Shown one piece after another: positions 34,120 through 43,353 of a stretch of DNA of 64,000 bases. The notes under the pieces were generated by a model. It saw only the letters and a list, made by a program, of their open reading frames with translations. It ran no database searches and was not told the DNA's origin. Source of the stretch: Arthrobacter sp. P2b (GTDB lineage: Bacteria; Actinomycetota; Actinomycetes; Actinomycetales; Micrococcaceae); assembly GCF_900168295.1 (NCBI RefSeq), contig NZ_FVZL01000003.1, forward strand, positions 186,001-250,000, written 5' to 3'. A program made the translations under genes and the position numbers. Position 1 is the stretch's first letter, and every line of letters starts with the position of its first letter.

Positions 34120-37100
34120 ATGGAGGTTCGCGTTCTTGGAGCGCTGACGCTCGATGACGATCGGATTCCGTTGGCACCGCGCGATCGTGTGGTGTTGGGT
34201 GCGCTCATGGTTCGCTTGGGCTCATCTTTGTCGGTCGAATCCCTCGCCGAGGCGCTCTGGGGCGATGATCTGCCGGCTTCATGGTCGAAGGTGATTCCGG
34301 GCTGCATCATGCGGTTGCGTCGGCTCATCGCGCCTGCACGGATCGAAACGACCCCGTTCGGGTATCGGCTGACCGCGGACCACATTGAGGTCGACGCCGA
34401 CCAGTTCGAGCGGCTCGTCAGTCGGGGTTCCCAACAGCTGAAGCTTGGTGAGCCGGAACGTGCCGCGCACTCATACTCGGAGGCCCTCGCGCTGTGGAGG
34501 GGTGAGGCGTTCGTCGAACTCATCGACTGGGGGCCGGCTCAGATCGCCTCCGGCCGTCTTGAGGAGATCCGCCTGGGGGCCGAGGAGCTACTCCTCGATG
34601 CACGGCTGCAAGCCGGCGAGGTTCAGGAGGTCGCCGTCTTAGCGCGCACCCGCGTCGCCGAAGCTCCGCTGCGCGAGCGGCGATGGGTCATGCTGAGCGT
34701 GGCGCAGTACCGCCAGGGCCGGCAAGCGGAGGCGATAGCCACGGTGCGCAGGGCGCGGGGACTCCTTGTTGCCGATCTTGGACTGGATCCGTGCACAGAG
34801 CTCGCCGAGCTGGAGCAGGCCATTCTCAGGCAGGATCCCTCATTACTGTCCGACCAGGTATTCCGGGCCGGGAGCCCCGAGTGTCCGTACTTCGGCCTGC
34901 CTCCCGCGGGCGTTACGGATGCCGAGTGGTACTTCGGTCGCGAGCAGGAGCTGACCGGAGCACTGCGGGCGCTTGATGAACACGGCGTGCTCCTCATCGC
35001 CGGCGCGTCGGGCGTCGGCAAGTCTTCATTCGTTAGGGCCGGGATAGGCGCCCAGTTCACCGCACGCGGCACGCAGGTCGTCATAGTAACGCCCGGCCAG
35101 CGTCCTCTCGAGGCCCTTCGAGACGTAGTTCGACGCCCCGGGGATTCGCTGCTCATCGTCGATCAATGCGAACAGGCGTTCGCCGCGGACGACCCCGCCG
35201 AGATCATGAAGTTCTTCGACGCTCTGTCGCGAGAGGTTTTCCGCGGGATGCTCGTCGTCACCATCCGCGCGGACCGTCTGGGAGACCTGGCTGAACACAA
35301 AGGCTTCGCCGACATCATCCAATCGCACATGCTCATGCTCACCGCGCTGAGCCCCGACGGACTCCGTGCCGTGATCGAGAAGCCTGCAGAGCAGGCTGGA
35401 CTCATACTGGAACCAGGCCTCGTCGAGATCCTTATCCGCGACGCCGACGGGCGAAACCTTCCACTGTTGTCCCACGCCCTGCACCAAGTGTGGTTACGGC
35501 GCGAGGGCCGCGTCATGACCGTCGACGGGTATCGGGCATCCGGTGAGATCGACGGTGCCGTCGCGAAGACCGCGGAAGAGGTCTTCGGCGCGCTCTCCCC
35601 GGAGGGCGCGCGGCTGCTGCGCGACATCCTTCTCCGTCTCGTCGAAGCATCTGCAGACGGTGTGGTGATTTCCCGTCGGATCGAGCGTACGCGGATCGCA
35701 ATCGACGAGGACCATGCCAAGATCGTCGATCGACTGGTCGATGCCCGCCTGCTCACCACCGATGAGGAGTCGGTTCAGCTATCCCACGAAGCGGTTGCAC
35801 GGGAATGGCCACGGTTGAAGGAGTGGCTCGCCGATGATATCGAGGGTCAACGGATCATGCGGCATCTTGGCTCCGCAGCCACCGCCTGGGATGCGATGGG
35901 ACGCCCAAACGGCGAGCTCTATCGCGGCGGCCGCCAAACGGCGGCCCAGCAGTGGCGGGATGCAGTCAAGCCCGCGCTCACAGTGGTTGAGCGAGAGTTC
36001 CTAGAAGCCTGCGCAGCGGCTGAAACCGCAGGACTGGCGGCCACCCAGAGACAGCTGAGTAAGGAGCGCAGCATGGTGCGCCGACTGTCCTGGGTGTCGG
36101 CCGGCGCAGCGGCTCTCACGATCGTTGCTATCACGACGAGTCTTGTGGCAGGGTTCCAGGCAAATCTCGCCGGCGAGCGTGCAACGGTCGCAGAGGCACG
36201 GCGCGTTGCCGCGACCGCGCTGGAGGATCCGGACTTCGATCGAGCGCTGCTGCTCGCGGTGGAGGCCATCCAGATCTGGGACAGCACCGAAACACGTACC
36301 AACCTCGTGCGGGTGTTCGCGCGGGCACCCCGGGTCACGAGCATCACCCGCATCCAGGAAGACGGAGTGACGCCTGCGAGCATGTCGCTCGCAAAGAACG
36401 GAACCCGAGCATCAGTGATCGACAGTGACGACGATTTACGGCTATTCGATCTCGCCAATCGATCCCAGCTCGGCGAATACTCACCCTTCGGAGGAATGGT
36501 GGCGGCAACCGCCGTTGACCCTGTCTCGGGCACTGTTGCATTCAGCCAGACATTGGGACTCTGCAACGCCCTCCCCTGCGATCGTGGACGAACGGGAACG
36601 CTCGATCTGGCTAACGGGGGTCGCGCCGGCTTGAAGACCTACCAGGGCTTGGCTGAGGCGGCGGCAGACGTTGAATACTCCACCGACGGATTTCTCTTTG
36701 CAGCGCTTGAGGCGACATCCTGGATTGAATCGTCCGGGAGCGTCGCCCTCTGGCGTGCCGGCGCTGGGGACCCGATGCTACTGGACCTGGACGTGAACAG
36801 CTCTGACCCCGGCCCCTCCGGGTGGGTCGGACAGTTCGGCGCGGTCAAGTTTGCGCCGGACGGCTCGCGGCTGTATGCCAGCCGATTAGGACCCACCATG
36901 GTGTTTGATACGTCCTCGGGAAAGGCGATCGACCAGATAGCCGGCAACGGGCTTCTGGCCGTCAGCCCGGACGGCCGTCGGATTGCACTCCGGGACGGCT
37001 TACTCGCGGTCCGCATCGTCGATGTTTCCGGGGCAACGCCACCTATCACGGTCCCATTGCCAGCGACTCCAACCGTGGCGGACTTCAGTCCTGACGGCCA

Positions 37101-37506
37101 TCAAATCGCCATCCCAGCCGGCACCCGCGTGGTGGTCGTGAACACCGGGACTGGCAACGTCGCGGAGAATCTTCGCACTCACGAGGGCGGGGTCACCGCA
37201 GCCGAGTACCGGTCGACCGGTGAGCTGGTGACGGCCGGAGCAGACGGCGCGATGGTGACGTGGGACCTCGGCGATTGGTCGGCGAATTTTCGCACCGACA
37301 CTTTCACCAGCAAAGGCACGTTCCTCGAAGAGGAGGACGAGGGCAGGCTCCTGCTCGAACAGACTGACGGGAACACTCAAGTGATCGTCGCCGAGCCGAG
37401 GGCGTGGGAGGAGCGCGCGTGTCGGATCGCGGGACGAATACTGACCCAGCAGGAGTGGGGGGAGCTCTTAGGGGCTCGGCCCTATGCCCCGGCATGCCGG
37501 GAGTGA
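34120..37506 (+). CDS. BTAD-NTPase-WD40-like regulator (AfsR/SARP-related)
   Basis: 1128-residue regulator. An OmpR-type winged helix (MEVRVLGALTLDDDRIPLAPRDRVVLGALMVR ... IETTPFGYRLTADHIEVDADQFERLV) is followed by a bacterial transcriptional activation domain (about 95-240, RAARGLLVADLGLDPCTELAELEQAILRQDP-like end). Next comes an nSTAND NTPase with Walker A AGASGVGKSSF near 294 and DSLLIVDQCEQAF. A membrane helix lies near 657-677 (VSAGAAALTIVAITTSLVAGF), then beta-propeller-like repeats (VKFAPDGSRLY, LAVSPDGRRIAL, DFSPDGHQIAI, VTAGADGAMVTWDLG). ATG 34120 is preferred to 34000: it starts the winged helix and has GGAAGG upstream. This family binds phased direct repeats and activates secondary-metabolite or accessory genes. 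Confidence 0.87.
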   Translation: MEVRVLGALTLDDDRIPLAPRDRVVLGALMVRLGSSLSVESLAEALWGDDLPASWSKVIPGCIMRLRRLIAPARIETTPFGYRLTADHIEVDADQFERLVSRGSQQLKLGEPERAAHSYSEALALWRGEAFVELIDWGPAQIASGRLEEIRLGAEELLLDARLQAGEVQEVAVLARTRVAEAPLRERRWVMLSVAQYRQGRQAEAIATVRRARGLLVADLGLDPCTELAELEQAILRQDPSLLSDQVFRAGSPECPYFGLPPAGVTDAEWYFGREQELTGALRALDEHGVLLIAGASGVGKSSFVRAGIGAQFTARGTQVVIVTPGQRPLEALRDVVRRPGDSLLIVDQCEQAFAADDPAEIMKFFDALSREVFRGMLVVTIRADRLGDLAEHKGFADIIQSHMLMLTALSPDGLRAVIEKPAEQAGLILEPGLVEILIRDADGRNLPLLSHALHQVWLRREGRVMTVDGYRASGEIDGAVAKTAEEVFGALSPEGARLLRDILLRLVEASADGVVISRRIERTRIAIDEDHAKIVDRLVDARLLTTDEESVQLSHEAVAREWPRLKEWLADDIEGQRIMRHLGSAATAWDAMGRPNGELYRGGRQTAAQQWRDAVKPALTVVEREFLEACAAAETAGLAATQRQLSKERSMVRRLSWVSAGAAALTIVAITTSLVAGFQANLAGERATVAEARRVAATALEDPDFDRALLLAVEAIQIWDSTETRTNLVRVFARAPRVTSITRIQEDGVTPASMSLAKNGTRASVIDSDDDLRLFDLANRSQLGEYSPFGGMVAATAVDPVSGTVAFSQTLGLCNALPCDRGRTGTLDLANGGRAGLKTYQGLAEAAADVEYSTDGFLFAALEATSWIESSGSVALWRAGAGDPMLLDLDVNSSDPGPSGWVGQFGAVKFAPDGSRLYASRLGPTMVFDTSSGKAIDQIAGNGLLAVSPDGRRIALRDGLLAVRIVDVSGATPPITVPLPATPTVADFSPDGHQIAIPAGTRVVVVNTGTGNVAENLRTHEGGVTAAEYRSTGELVTAGADGAMVTWDLGDWSANFRTDTFTSKGTFLEEEDEGRLLLEQTDGNTQVIVAEPRAWEERACRIAGRILTQQEWGELLGARPYAPACRE

Positions 37507-38040
37507 CCGCGGCTGTCCGTTCGAGACGCCCCATACGATCGAATCAGTGTCAGGGTGACAGTGCCGCTCAAAACCCTAGAGTTTCGAGGCGCAAAGGTTT
37601 CGAGACTAGAGCGGCCGGCCGTAGGGGTAGTCCACCCATGGCCCAGTTCCTTCTTCTGGGCATACACGGTCGGCACCGATTCAGCTGGACCAGTAGTCTG
37701 CGGGGAAGCGAGCTCCCTGAAGAATGGCGTTCAGTTCGACGCCGTGCTCCTCGCGTCCGTCGGCGAAGCACGCGTCATACCGAATACTGCGGTAACGGCT
37801 CTTCAACGAACGGCGCCTCTTCCATGAGACAGCGGCTCGGATGGCAACCGGCATTTGTGAACTCATGCCTACATCCTCCCTTGCCACTCACCCTCGTCTG
37901 TGCCAGTAGCCTGCCGGCGAGGTTTCGGCGGCAAGAAACCGTGGCCAGCCGAGCCTAGTTCGGCTGAGAAGCGTGAGCGTGAGGTTCCTCGGCGCTGGCA
38001 TTGCGCTCAAACTGTCTCATGCTCCGATACGTCGTTATGC
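37507..38040. other. gene-free stretch
   Basis: About 530 bases with no convincing gene. It contains two GTTTCGAG motifs (37581 and 37598) resembling half of the palindrome at 33123, and an inverted pair of ATGAGACAG (37825) and CTGTCTCAT (38012). These may be worn recombination or transposon ends. Confidence 0.4.
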
Positions 38041-38059
38041 AGTAACGCATCAGTAACGG
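38041..38059 (+). promoter_or_regulatory. two AGTAACG repeats at 11-bp phase
   Basis: AGTAACGC (38041-38048) and AGTAACGG (38052-38059) start 11 bp apart. A -10-like TGTACT follows at 38069-38074, 9 bp after the second repeat. The same octamer, also at 11-bp phase, lies at 52292-52321. The layout matches SARP-type binding sites. Confidence 0.6.
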
Positions 38060-38077
38060 GAACGCCGATGTACTGGC

Positions 38078-39178
38078 GTGAAAGTAAATGACAACGTGCT
38101 TAGAGTCCTCCGCGACGGACTAACAATGACTCGAAAAGTAGTCGGTATGTTGCCTCTTGTAGAACAGAAAGCGAGGAGCATGGCGGACGATAAGGAAAGC
38201 AAGGGACTGACGGTCGATATTCAGAAACAGGTCGAGACTATCAGGAAGACTTTGGGCGACCTGAAGGCAATCCTCGACCAGCTCAACACTGCTCGGTCCG
38301 TGGCAGCGAGAATTATTAACAATACAGATCTTACGTTGACTGCTAGCTTTCAAGAGCACGAAAGCGGTGACTTCTGGCCCCCTCCGCCGCAGGTTATCGC
38401 TCCGAGAAGTGGTGGGGTCTTCGGATCCCAGAGCCGCTCAGGCGCGCTTTTCACTGGCGCGGTCGGCACCGTCCACTATGAGGGCGACGGTCTCACCGCC
38501 TTTTTTGACTGGAACAACCCCTGGGCAGGGGAAAACTCCTCGGTCACCGCCATTCACAGTTCAACCGGACGATACCGGGAGTGGACGGTCGCTGGCGCCG
38601 GCAATGAAAAGGCGCAATTCGAATACACTGTTTTTCAGATCCCTGAAGAAGGGTCCTGGCGCAGCTGCCGGGACTGCCAAACGTTGTACTTTGACGGAGT
38701 CGCTGACAAAGGTTCGTGCCCAGCCAGGCTTATGGAGCGCATAATCACTGGCCCCGGTGGAGGATTAAAACGGGGACCAGGTGGAGGAAAACCAATACCG
38801 GGATCGCTCGGGCATAGAGCGGAAGGCTTCGAATACTTCCTCTCCCACAGTGCCACCGTCGGCCCCCCGCCGAACAACAATCAAACGGCTCCGTGGTGCC
38901 GCTGCACCAAGTGCTTCGCTTTGTTCTATGACGGGAGCCCGCAGAAGGGTGCCTGCCCTGGGGGAGGCGGGCATAGCGGCGATCGCTTGGGCTACTTGGT
39001 GCCCTACCGCAACCATAGCCAGCTAGCCCTGCGTCAGCAGGACTCGTGGCGTATATGCGACGCCTGTTACGGGCTGTTCTTTGAGCACGGTCCAATTTTG
39101 GGTCGGTGCTCTTCTCGCGGCGACGAAGGGCACGAGTTTGACCCGGCCAGCCACAACTACGCCTTGAACTACCGTTGA
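38078..39178 (+). CDS. aegerolysin-like protein with three CxxC zinc-ribbon-like repeats
   Basis: 366-residue protein in three parts. Residues 1-72 are helical, possibly coiled coil. About 75-190 look like an aegerolysin/Cry ET79-type beta-sandwich: SVAARIINNTDLTLTASFQEHESGDFW, IAPRSGGVFGSQS and GTVHYEGDGLTAFFDWNNPWAGENS follow that family's order of motifs. Three related cysteine modules follow at about 194 (WRSCRDCQTLYFDG), 273 (WCRCTKCFALFYDG) and 324 (WRICDACYGLFFEH), each CxxC plus a later Cys. Aegerolysins bind lipids and can form pores with partners. The GTG at 38078 lies close to the predicted -10; ATG 38126 is a good alternative start. The function is inferred. Confidence 0.65.
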   Translation: MKVNDNVLRVLRDGLTMTRKVVGMLPLVEQKARSMADDKESKGLTVDIQKQVETIRKTLGDLKAILDQLNTARSVAARIINNTDLTLTASFQEHESGDFWPPPPQVIAPRSGGVFGSQSRSGALFTGAVGTVHYEGDGLTAFFDWNNPWAGENSSVTAIHSSTGRYREWTVAGAGNEKAQFEYTVFQIPEEGSWRSCRDCQTLYFDGVADKGSCPARLMERIITGPGGGLKRGPGGGKPIPGSLGHRAEGFEYFLSHSATVGPPPNNNQTAPWCRCTKCFALFYDGSPQKGACPGGGGHSGDRLGYLVPYRNHSQLALRQQDSWRICDACYGLFFEHGPILGRCSSRGDEGHEFDPASHNYALNYR

Positions 39179-39562
39179 CCCAGCTTTACATATAGGCGCC
39201 TGTCCTTTTCCCAAGTCGACTGAACAAACTGCCCCGAAAGTACGGGAGTTGTGCATTCGGTTGGGACGTCTGGCGTTTAACTCCCCTGCACAAAGCGCCA
39301 CCTGCCGTGAGTTACCTGGCTACTCAGCGTCGGGTGCGAAGTTCCCTAAAGGACAAGAAACAACACCATGTGAAGGGCAGTAAATAAAAGGGGGGCTCAT
39401 GACCTTTTCATTCGAAAGACCGCCCTGTAATTTAGTTCTTCTTACGGCCCGCGAAGAAGTACAGCGGCCGCAACGCACGACGAAAAGCGGACCTCTTTGG
39501 TACGCATCTTTCCGTACTACCCCGCGGCCAAAAACGGCCGACAATCACTTGGGGAGATACCC
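39179..39562. other. gene-free stretch
   Basis: About 380 bases between the aegerolysin-like and secreted-protein genes. I see no gene, RNA or clear repeat; the sequence is lower in G+C than its neighbours. Confidence 0.4.
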
Positions 39563-40096
39563 ATGAAACTCGCCACAACCCGTCGAATCACACCGTCCGT
39601 TCTGCTCACCGCTGCGCTGCTGGCCCTATCTCCGGCAGCAATTGCGGTCCCTCCGGAGAAGGGCGACCCTGTTCCGGATCTCGGGCCATTTGACTTGCCC
39701 GCAGGAGAAGCCTGTGAAGACTTTCCTCTGCGGATTGAGGGAACCGATTCGAATGCGACCGTCAGAATATTCAAAGACAAAAAAGGCGAGGTGGTGCGCA
39801 TTCTCCAGACTGGCAGGGGCTACACCCTGACGTACACCAACCTGCTGACCTTGGAATCCGTGACCATTCGTCCCACCGGCTCCAATCGCCGTATTGTCGA
39901 AAACGCAGATGGAACTTTCACTGTCACCGATACCGGGACAGCCGGTATCATACTGTTTCCCGGCGACACGCCCGAAGGACCGAGCAGCACCCAGTACTAC
40001 GGCCGTCTCGTGTACACCCTGGCCGCCGACGGCTCCACGTTCGAATCACTGGATACCACCGGAACGAGCAGGGATATCTGCGCCGAACTGGCCTGA
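39563..40096 (+). CDS. secreted protein of unknown function
   Basis: 177 residues with a clear Sec signal peptide: MKLATTRR, a hydrophobic core ITPSVLLTAALLALSPAAIA, and cleavage likely after AIA. The mature domain has two cysteines (GEACEDFPL and RDICAEL) placed to form one disulfide, and a beta-rich pattern (ATVRIFKDKKGEVVRILQTGRGYTLTYTNLLTLESVTI). GGGGAG lies about 5 nt before ATG 39563; upstream codons in the open frame are not used. Similar small secreted proteins are widespread in soil actinobacteria, but I know no function. It stands alone. Confidence 0.75.
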   Translation: MKLATTRRITPSVLLTAALLALSPAAIAVPPEKGDPVPDLGPFDLPAGEACEDFPLRIEGTDSNATVRIFKDKKGEVVRILQTGRGYTLTYTNLLTLESVTIRPTGSNRRIVENADGTFTVTDTGTAGIILFPGDTPEGPSSTQYYGRLVYTLAADGSTFESLDTTGTSRDICAELA

Positions 40097-40303
40097 GCCA
40101 GTCAGGCTCCGGTCGACGCCGAGAGCGGGCGGCTGCGCAGACGGCTTTGGACATTCTGTGCAGCCGACTTCGGAAACTGACAGTGCAGTTTTGAAGGGGT
40201 GAAGTTTGAGGTGCCCGTATACCCCGCCCGCAAAACTGCCCCGTGAAGGTGCCCTAAACGCTGCACGCAGAATGGGCTCTTATTTCGCTCGGGTTGACAG
40301 CGT

Positions 40304-40447
40304 TCAGTGAATATACCCGTTCCATTTGGGTTCAAACAGCAGGGTTCCGTGCGATGCGTCACCGCGTGGCATTTTTGGGATGGCGCGGGCCAGCGCGGCT
40401 TTCACGGGCGGGGCGAGTCCGGCCGGTAGCCCGGCTGTGTGGTCCAT
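40304..40447 (-). pseudogene. N-terminal scrap of an ATP-dependent DNA ligase
   Basis: From ATG 40447 on the minus strand the frame reads LAPPVKAALARAIPKMPRGDASHGTLLFEPKWNGYIH and then stops. This is the first ~45 residues of a LigC/LigD-type ligase, ending within motif I; the usual FEPKWDGY aspartate is replaced by Asn. Everything after motif I is lost. It is the third ligase trace in the island. The flanks (40097-40303 and 40448-41121) show no gene. Confidence 0.7.
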
Positions 40448-41121
40448 GGCCCTAAGCTATGCACACGCTGAGGCGTTTCTAGGGCTTACTGAGCGTTCTC
40501 CTTCGCACTCGCCGGCCCGACCCTGTGTCAGCGGCAATTTCACACTCGGGAAAATTCCTGAAACATCCACCAAGCCGCTAAGACTCGCAGTTCCTCGGCT
40601 CCGGATTTTGACGGTGAGGACGACGCCCCTCCACAGAACCCTGTCCAAGAAATCCAAGCAGTTTGAGTGGCGACGTGGACGCTGACACTGTACATGGCGG
40701 GGCGTCCCAGTGAATGACCCGTGAATGTAGGAGCCCTGCAATATTAGGGGTGAGTCGATGGGAACGCAGGGCTCACCCCGCAGTCAAAGCGGCGGCGCCA
40801 GTGCTCGATTCTGGCTTCCGAGAGGCCTTAGAAACAGATAGACCGTTCTGCTTGTTACCGTCAAGCCCTAGCAAAGCCACAATCGTGTTTCACGCCGCTG
40901 TCCCGATTAAACCAATGAACATGTTGCGGCGAGGCCCGGATTTACGCTAGTAGCCCGGGAAGCCGGGATGATAGCGGGGAGTACTTTGCTTCGGCGCGAA
41001 CCAAGAGCTGGGCACGGGTCGCCCAAATCCAGGACTCTTTGCTGCCATTCGAGCACTTTGAACTTCAGCGCCTGGGTGGATTCCTCATGGCATCGTGCAA
41101 CCGTCATGTAGCACCCGCCGG

Positions 41122-41799
41122 TCAGTCGCCTGGCAGCGAAGTCGACGACCAGTAAACGGTGTGTGAGGTCGGATAGGGCGGTCGCCTGGTCCGTGGATTA
41201 AAGTCTGCATCCATGGCATCGACTGTCTGTAGCTGTGCGCCCTGCCTGACCATCGTCTCTATGTCGGATCCTCTCAAGTCCTCGATAAGACTCTGCCGGA
41301 TTTGCTCGGTCGCCTCGTAAAGGAGGTCGTCCGCTGCTGTGACCAACTTATGGAAACGATCGACCAGCGGGGGAGGCAGCGTCTGCGAGATAGTCGCTGC
41401 CGTCACATCCCGCACGCGAAGCGTCTCGCCATCGAGGACTCCCAACGGGAAGGTTGTCGCGAGTTTGGATTGGGAGTGCGCAATGGTGGTGTTCCGAAAT
41501 GCCCCTACCAGCTGGTGTATTTCCGAGAGTTCGTCGGGGATGTCTATGTGGTCGGTCAACGGCTTTCTGATGTTCGATGGAAAATACGTGCGGCAGTATG
41601 CGACGACGGCGAAGGCGATCAGATAGGCTGTTGCGTCCTCGAGTGGAGAGCCCTCGCCGCGGGATTCGATCGCGAGATCGAGGGCATGACGAGCCTCAGC
41701 GAGATCCGCCCCATAACTCGACAGCTCGACAAACAGTCGGGCGTCTGCGGAGTCCGGTACCGTAACTACCCTGAAAGTTGGTTGCTCAGCGCTGGTCAC
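41122..41799 (-). CDS. HEPN-motif protein, function unknown
   Basis: 225 residues, GTG start at 41799. The central helical part contains QLVGAFRNTTIAHSQSK, which fits the HEPN ribonuclease signature RN(x4)H, preceded by a long helix with ATAYLIAFAVVAYCRTYF. The C-terminal tail (DFNPRTRRPPYPTSHTVYW) is unstructured. HEPN proteins often cleave RNA in toxin-antitoxin or abortive infection systems, but some are only structural or sensory. No MNT antitoxin lies beside it. The divergent neighbour is a frame-shifted EcsC-like gene 128 nt away. The call rests on a single motif and helical pattern. Confidence 0.6.
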   Translation of the reverse strand: MTSAEQPTFRVVTVPDSADARLFVELSSYGADLAEARHALDLAIESRGEGSPLEDATAYLIAFAVVAYCRTYFPSNIRKPLTDHIDIPDELSEIHQLVGAFRNTTIAHSQSKLATTFPLGVLDGETLRVRDVTAATISQTLPPPLVDRFHKLVTAADDLLYEATEQIRQSLIEDLRGSDIETMVRQGAQLQTVDAMDADFNPRTRRPPYPTSHTVYWSSTSLPGD

Positions 41800-41927
41800 G
41801 GGTCCATCATCGCTGAAAACGGCCGCCTCGATGACGGGACGTGCCGGCGGGAGCCTTTACGGCTTCCGACCTCTGAGCATGCAATGACTCGGGAGAGAAA
41901 AGCACGCAGGGTACTGTTGGTCCCACT

Positions 41928-42687
41928 ATGGCAATTAGCGCGGTGACCGAGAACCCTGAAGCATTCTTCAATGGAGTGCTGGGTAGTGCTGCAAGAGTTC
42001 CTTTGGTGCGCATCGATAGAAACCCATATCTCCGGGCAGCGCTGGCGCGGCACTGCTCGGATGAACAGATACGCAGAGCACTGGAAGAGACTCCGGCAGC
42101 AGCGGGTGTCCCTCTCGAAGTCCTTGACGAGGTGGCGGCTGATTCCATCAAGTACGAAACCGCCAAGGTCGCTGCGCTCTCTGCTGCTGCGGGAATACCC
42201 GGTGGTCTAGCCGTGCTGGGCACCGTCCCCGCGGACATGGTGCTTTGCCCACATGATCCGAATAGCGCAAAAGCTCGCCTACTTGTATAGCTGGCCGGAT
42301 CTGTTCTCCAGTGATGGCGATGAAATGGACGATGCGACCAAGGGAGTGTTGACTCTCTTTATTGGCGTGATGTTTGGCACGCAGGCAGCAAACAACGGCG
42401 TCGCGAAGGTCGCTGATTTGGTGGCCAGTCAGGTTCTCCGCAAGCTGCCGCAGCAGGCGCTTACCAAGGGCGTTGTCTACCCAGTCGTGAAGACGGTGGC
42501 GACCCGCCTCGGTGTTGACATGACCAAGCAGGTGTTTGCCGCAGGAATCGCTAAGTTCGTCCCTTTCGTGGGTGCCGCCCTATCCGGCGGCCTTACTTGG
42601 GTAACCTATTCCGCGATGTGCGCGAGGCTGAAGAGACACCTTTCCAGCTTGGCACTGACGAAGCCAAACCTCGAGATATTTATTTAG
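41928..42687 (+). pseudogene. EcsC-family-like gene split by a frameshift
   Basis: Two overlapping frames form one protein: MAISAVTENPEAFFNGVLGSAARVPLVRIDRNPYL...GIPGGLAVLGTVPADMV (41928 to about 42243) and FAHMIRIAQKLAYLYSWPDLFSSDGDEMDDATKGVLTLFIGVMFG...LEIFI (to 42687). The join ADMV-(Q)-FAHMIRIAQKLAYLY is what intact relatives show, so a small indel near 42243 changes the frame. The second half has hydrophobic, Ala/Gly-rich segments (FIGVMFGTQAANNGVAKV; FVPFVGAALSGGLTWVTY), as in EcsC-like membrane-associated proteins. It could be a real pseudogene or an assembly error. 42688-42918 holds nothing visible. Confidence 0.65.
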
Positions 42688-42918
42688 TTGTACGCGAGAT
42701 TCCGCCTACCGACTGGCAACTAGCACACTAAAGGCTTCCTACAGCGGTACCGGGATCTTCGCGCAATTCCCGAGAAGCAGTCATCCGGCGCCTCGCCTTG
42801 GGACGTGCGCCATAAGGTCTCCCAACGGGTGGGTAGCACAGCAACCTGTCAGGTGTGCGTCGATCAAGTTGAGCAGGCCAGGGCCGCTTCGATTTCCTTG
42901 GCGGGTAAGGAACCTGGG

Positions 42919-43230
42919 CTACGCGCCCATGGGTCGCCGGCCGCCTCGGTAGGGCGAGCTTCCTGCCGCCGAACCTGGCGGAAGCAAAAGCTGACTCACA
43001 GGCACTTCAAGCACGTCGGCGATATCCCAGAGTCGCTCGTAAGCGACGCTCTTCTTGCCCCACTCGATCCCGATGATCATGTTCCGGCTTAGTCCCGACT
43101 CTAAAGCCAACGCTTCCTGTGAGAGCGCTTGCTCGAGGCGCAGCTCGCGTATTCGCGCCCCGACAGATGCCCTGCGTTCAGCCCAGCGGCGAGTCTGCTC
43201 CTCGGAGGACTGGTGCGGGCGGGTTGGCAT
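42919..43230 (-). CDS. XRE family helix-turn-helix regulator
   Basis: 103-residue DNA-binding protein. The Cro/C1-type fold is clear in IRELRLEQALSQEALALESGLSRNMIIGIEWGKKSVAYERLWDIADVLEVPVSQLL, with the turn at SQEALALESGLS. A short basic N-terminus and an unstructured Gly/Pro tail flank it. It is divergent from tnpB, and its start lies 123 nt from the chosen TnpB start. No obvious partner gene follows it, so it may be an orphan regulator or the remainder of a two-gene module. Confidence 0.82.
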   Translation of the reverse strand: MPTRPHQSSEEQTRRWAERRASVGARIRELRLEQALSQEALALESGLSRNMIIGIEWGKKSVAYERLWDIADVLEVPVSQLLLPPGSAAGSSPYRGGRRPMGA

Positions 43231-43353
43231 TGATCCATGTCAGCTGACATGAGCAGTTTTGTCTGCTCTACTAGTGATACATGCAATTGCAAGATGCATC
43301 CCGAAGACAGAAGGACTGGCGGTGCGGACTTTGGAACCTCGCCACTGGATACC

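Noticed and set aside
37404..37958. Overlapping frames after the BTAD regulator.
   Set aside because: They start inside the regulator gene or lack any protein-like pattern or ribosome site.
40326..40685. Plus-strand 119-codon frame.
   Set aside because: It is antisense to the DNA ligase N-terminal scrap at 40304-40447, which has recognisable motifs.
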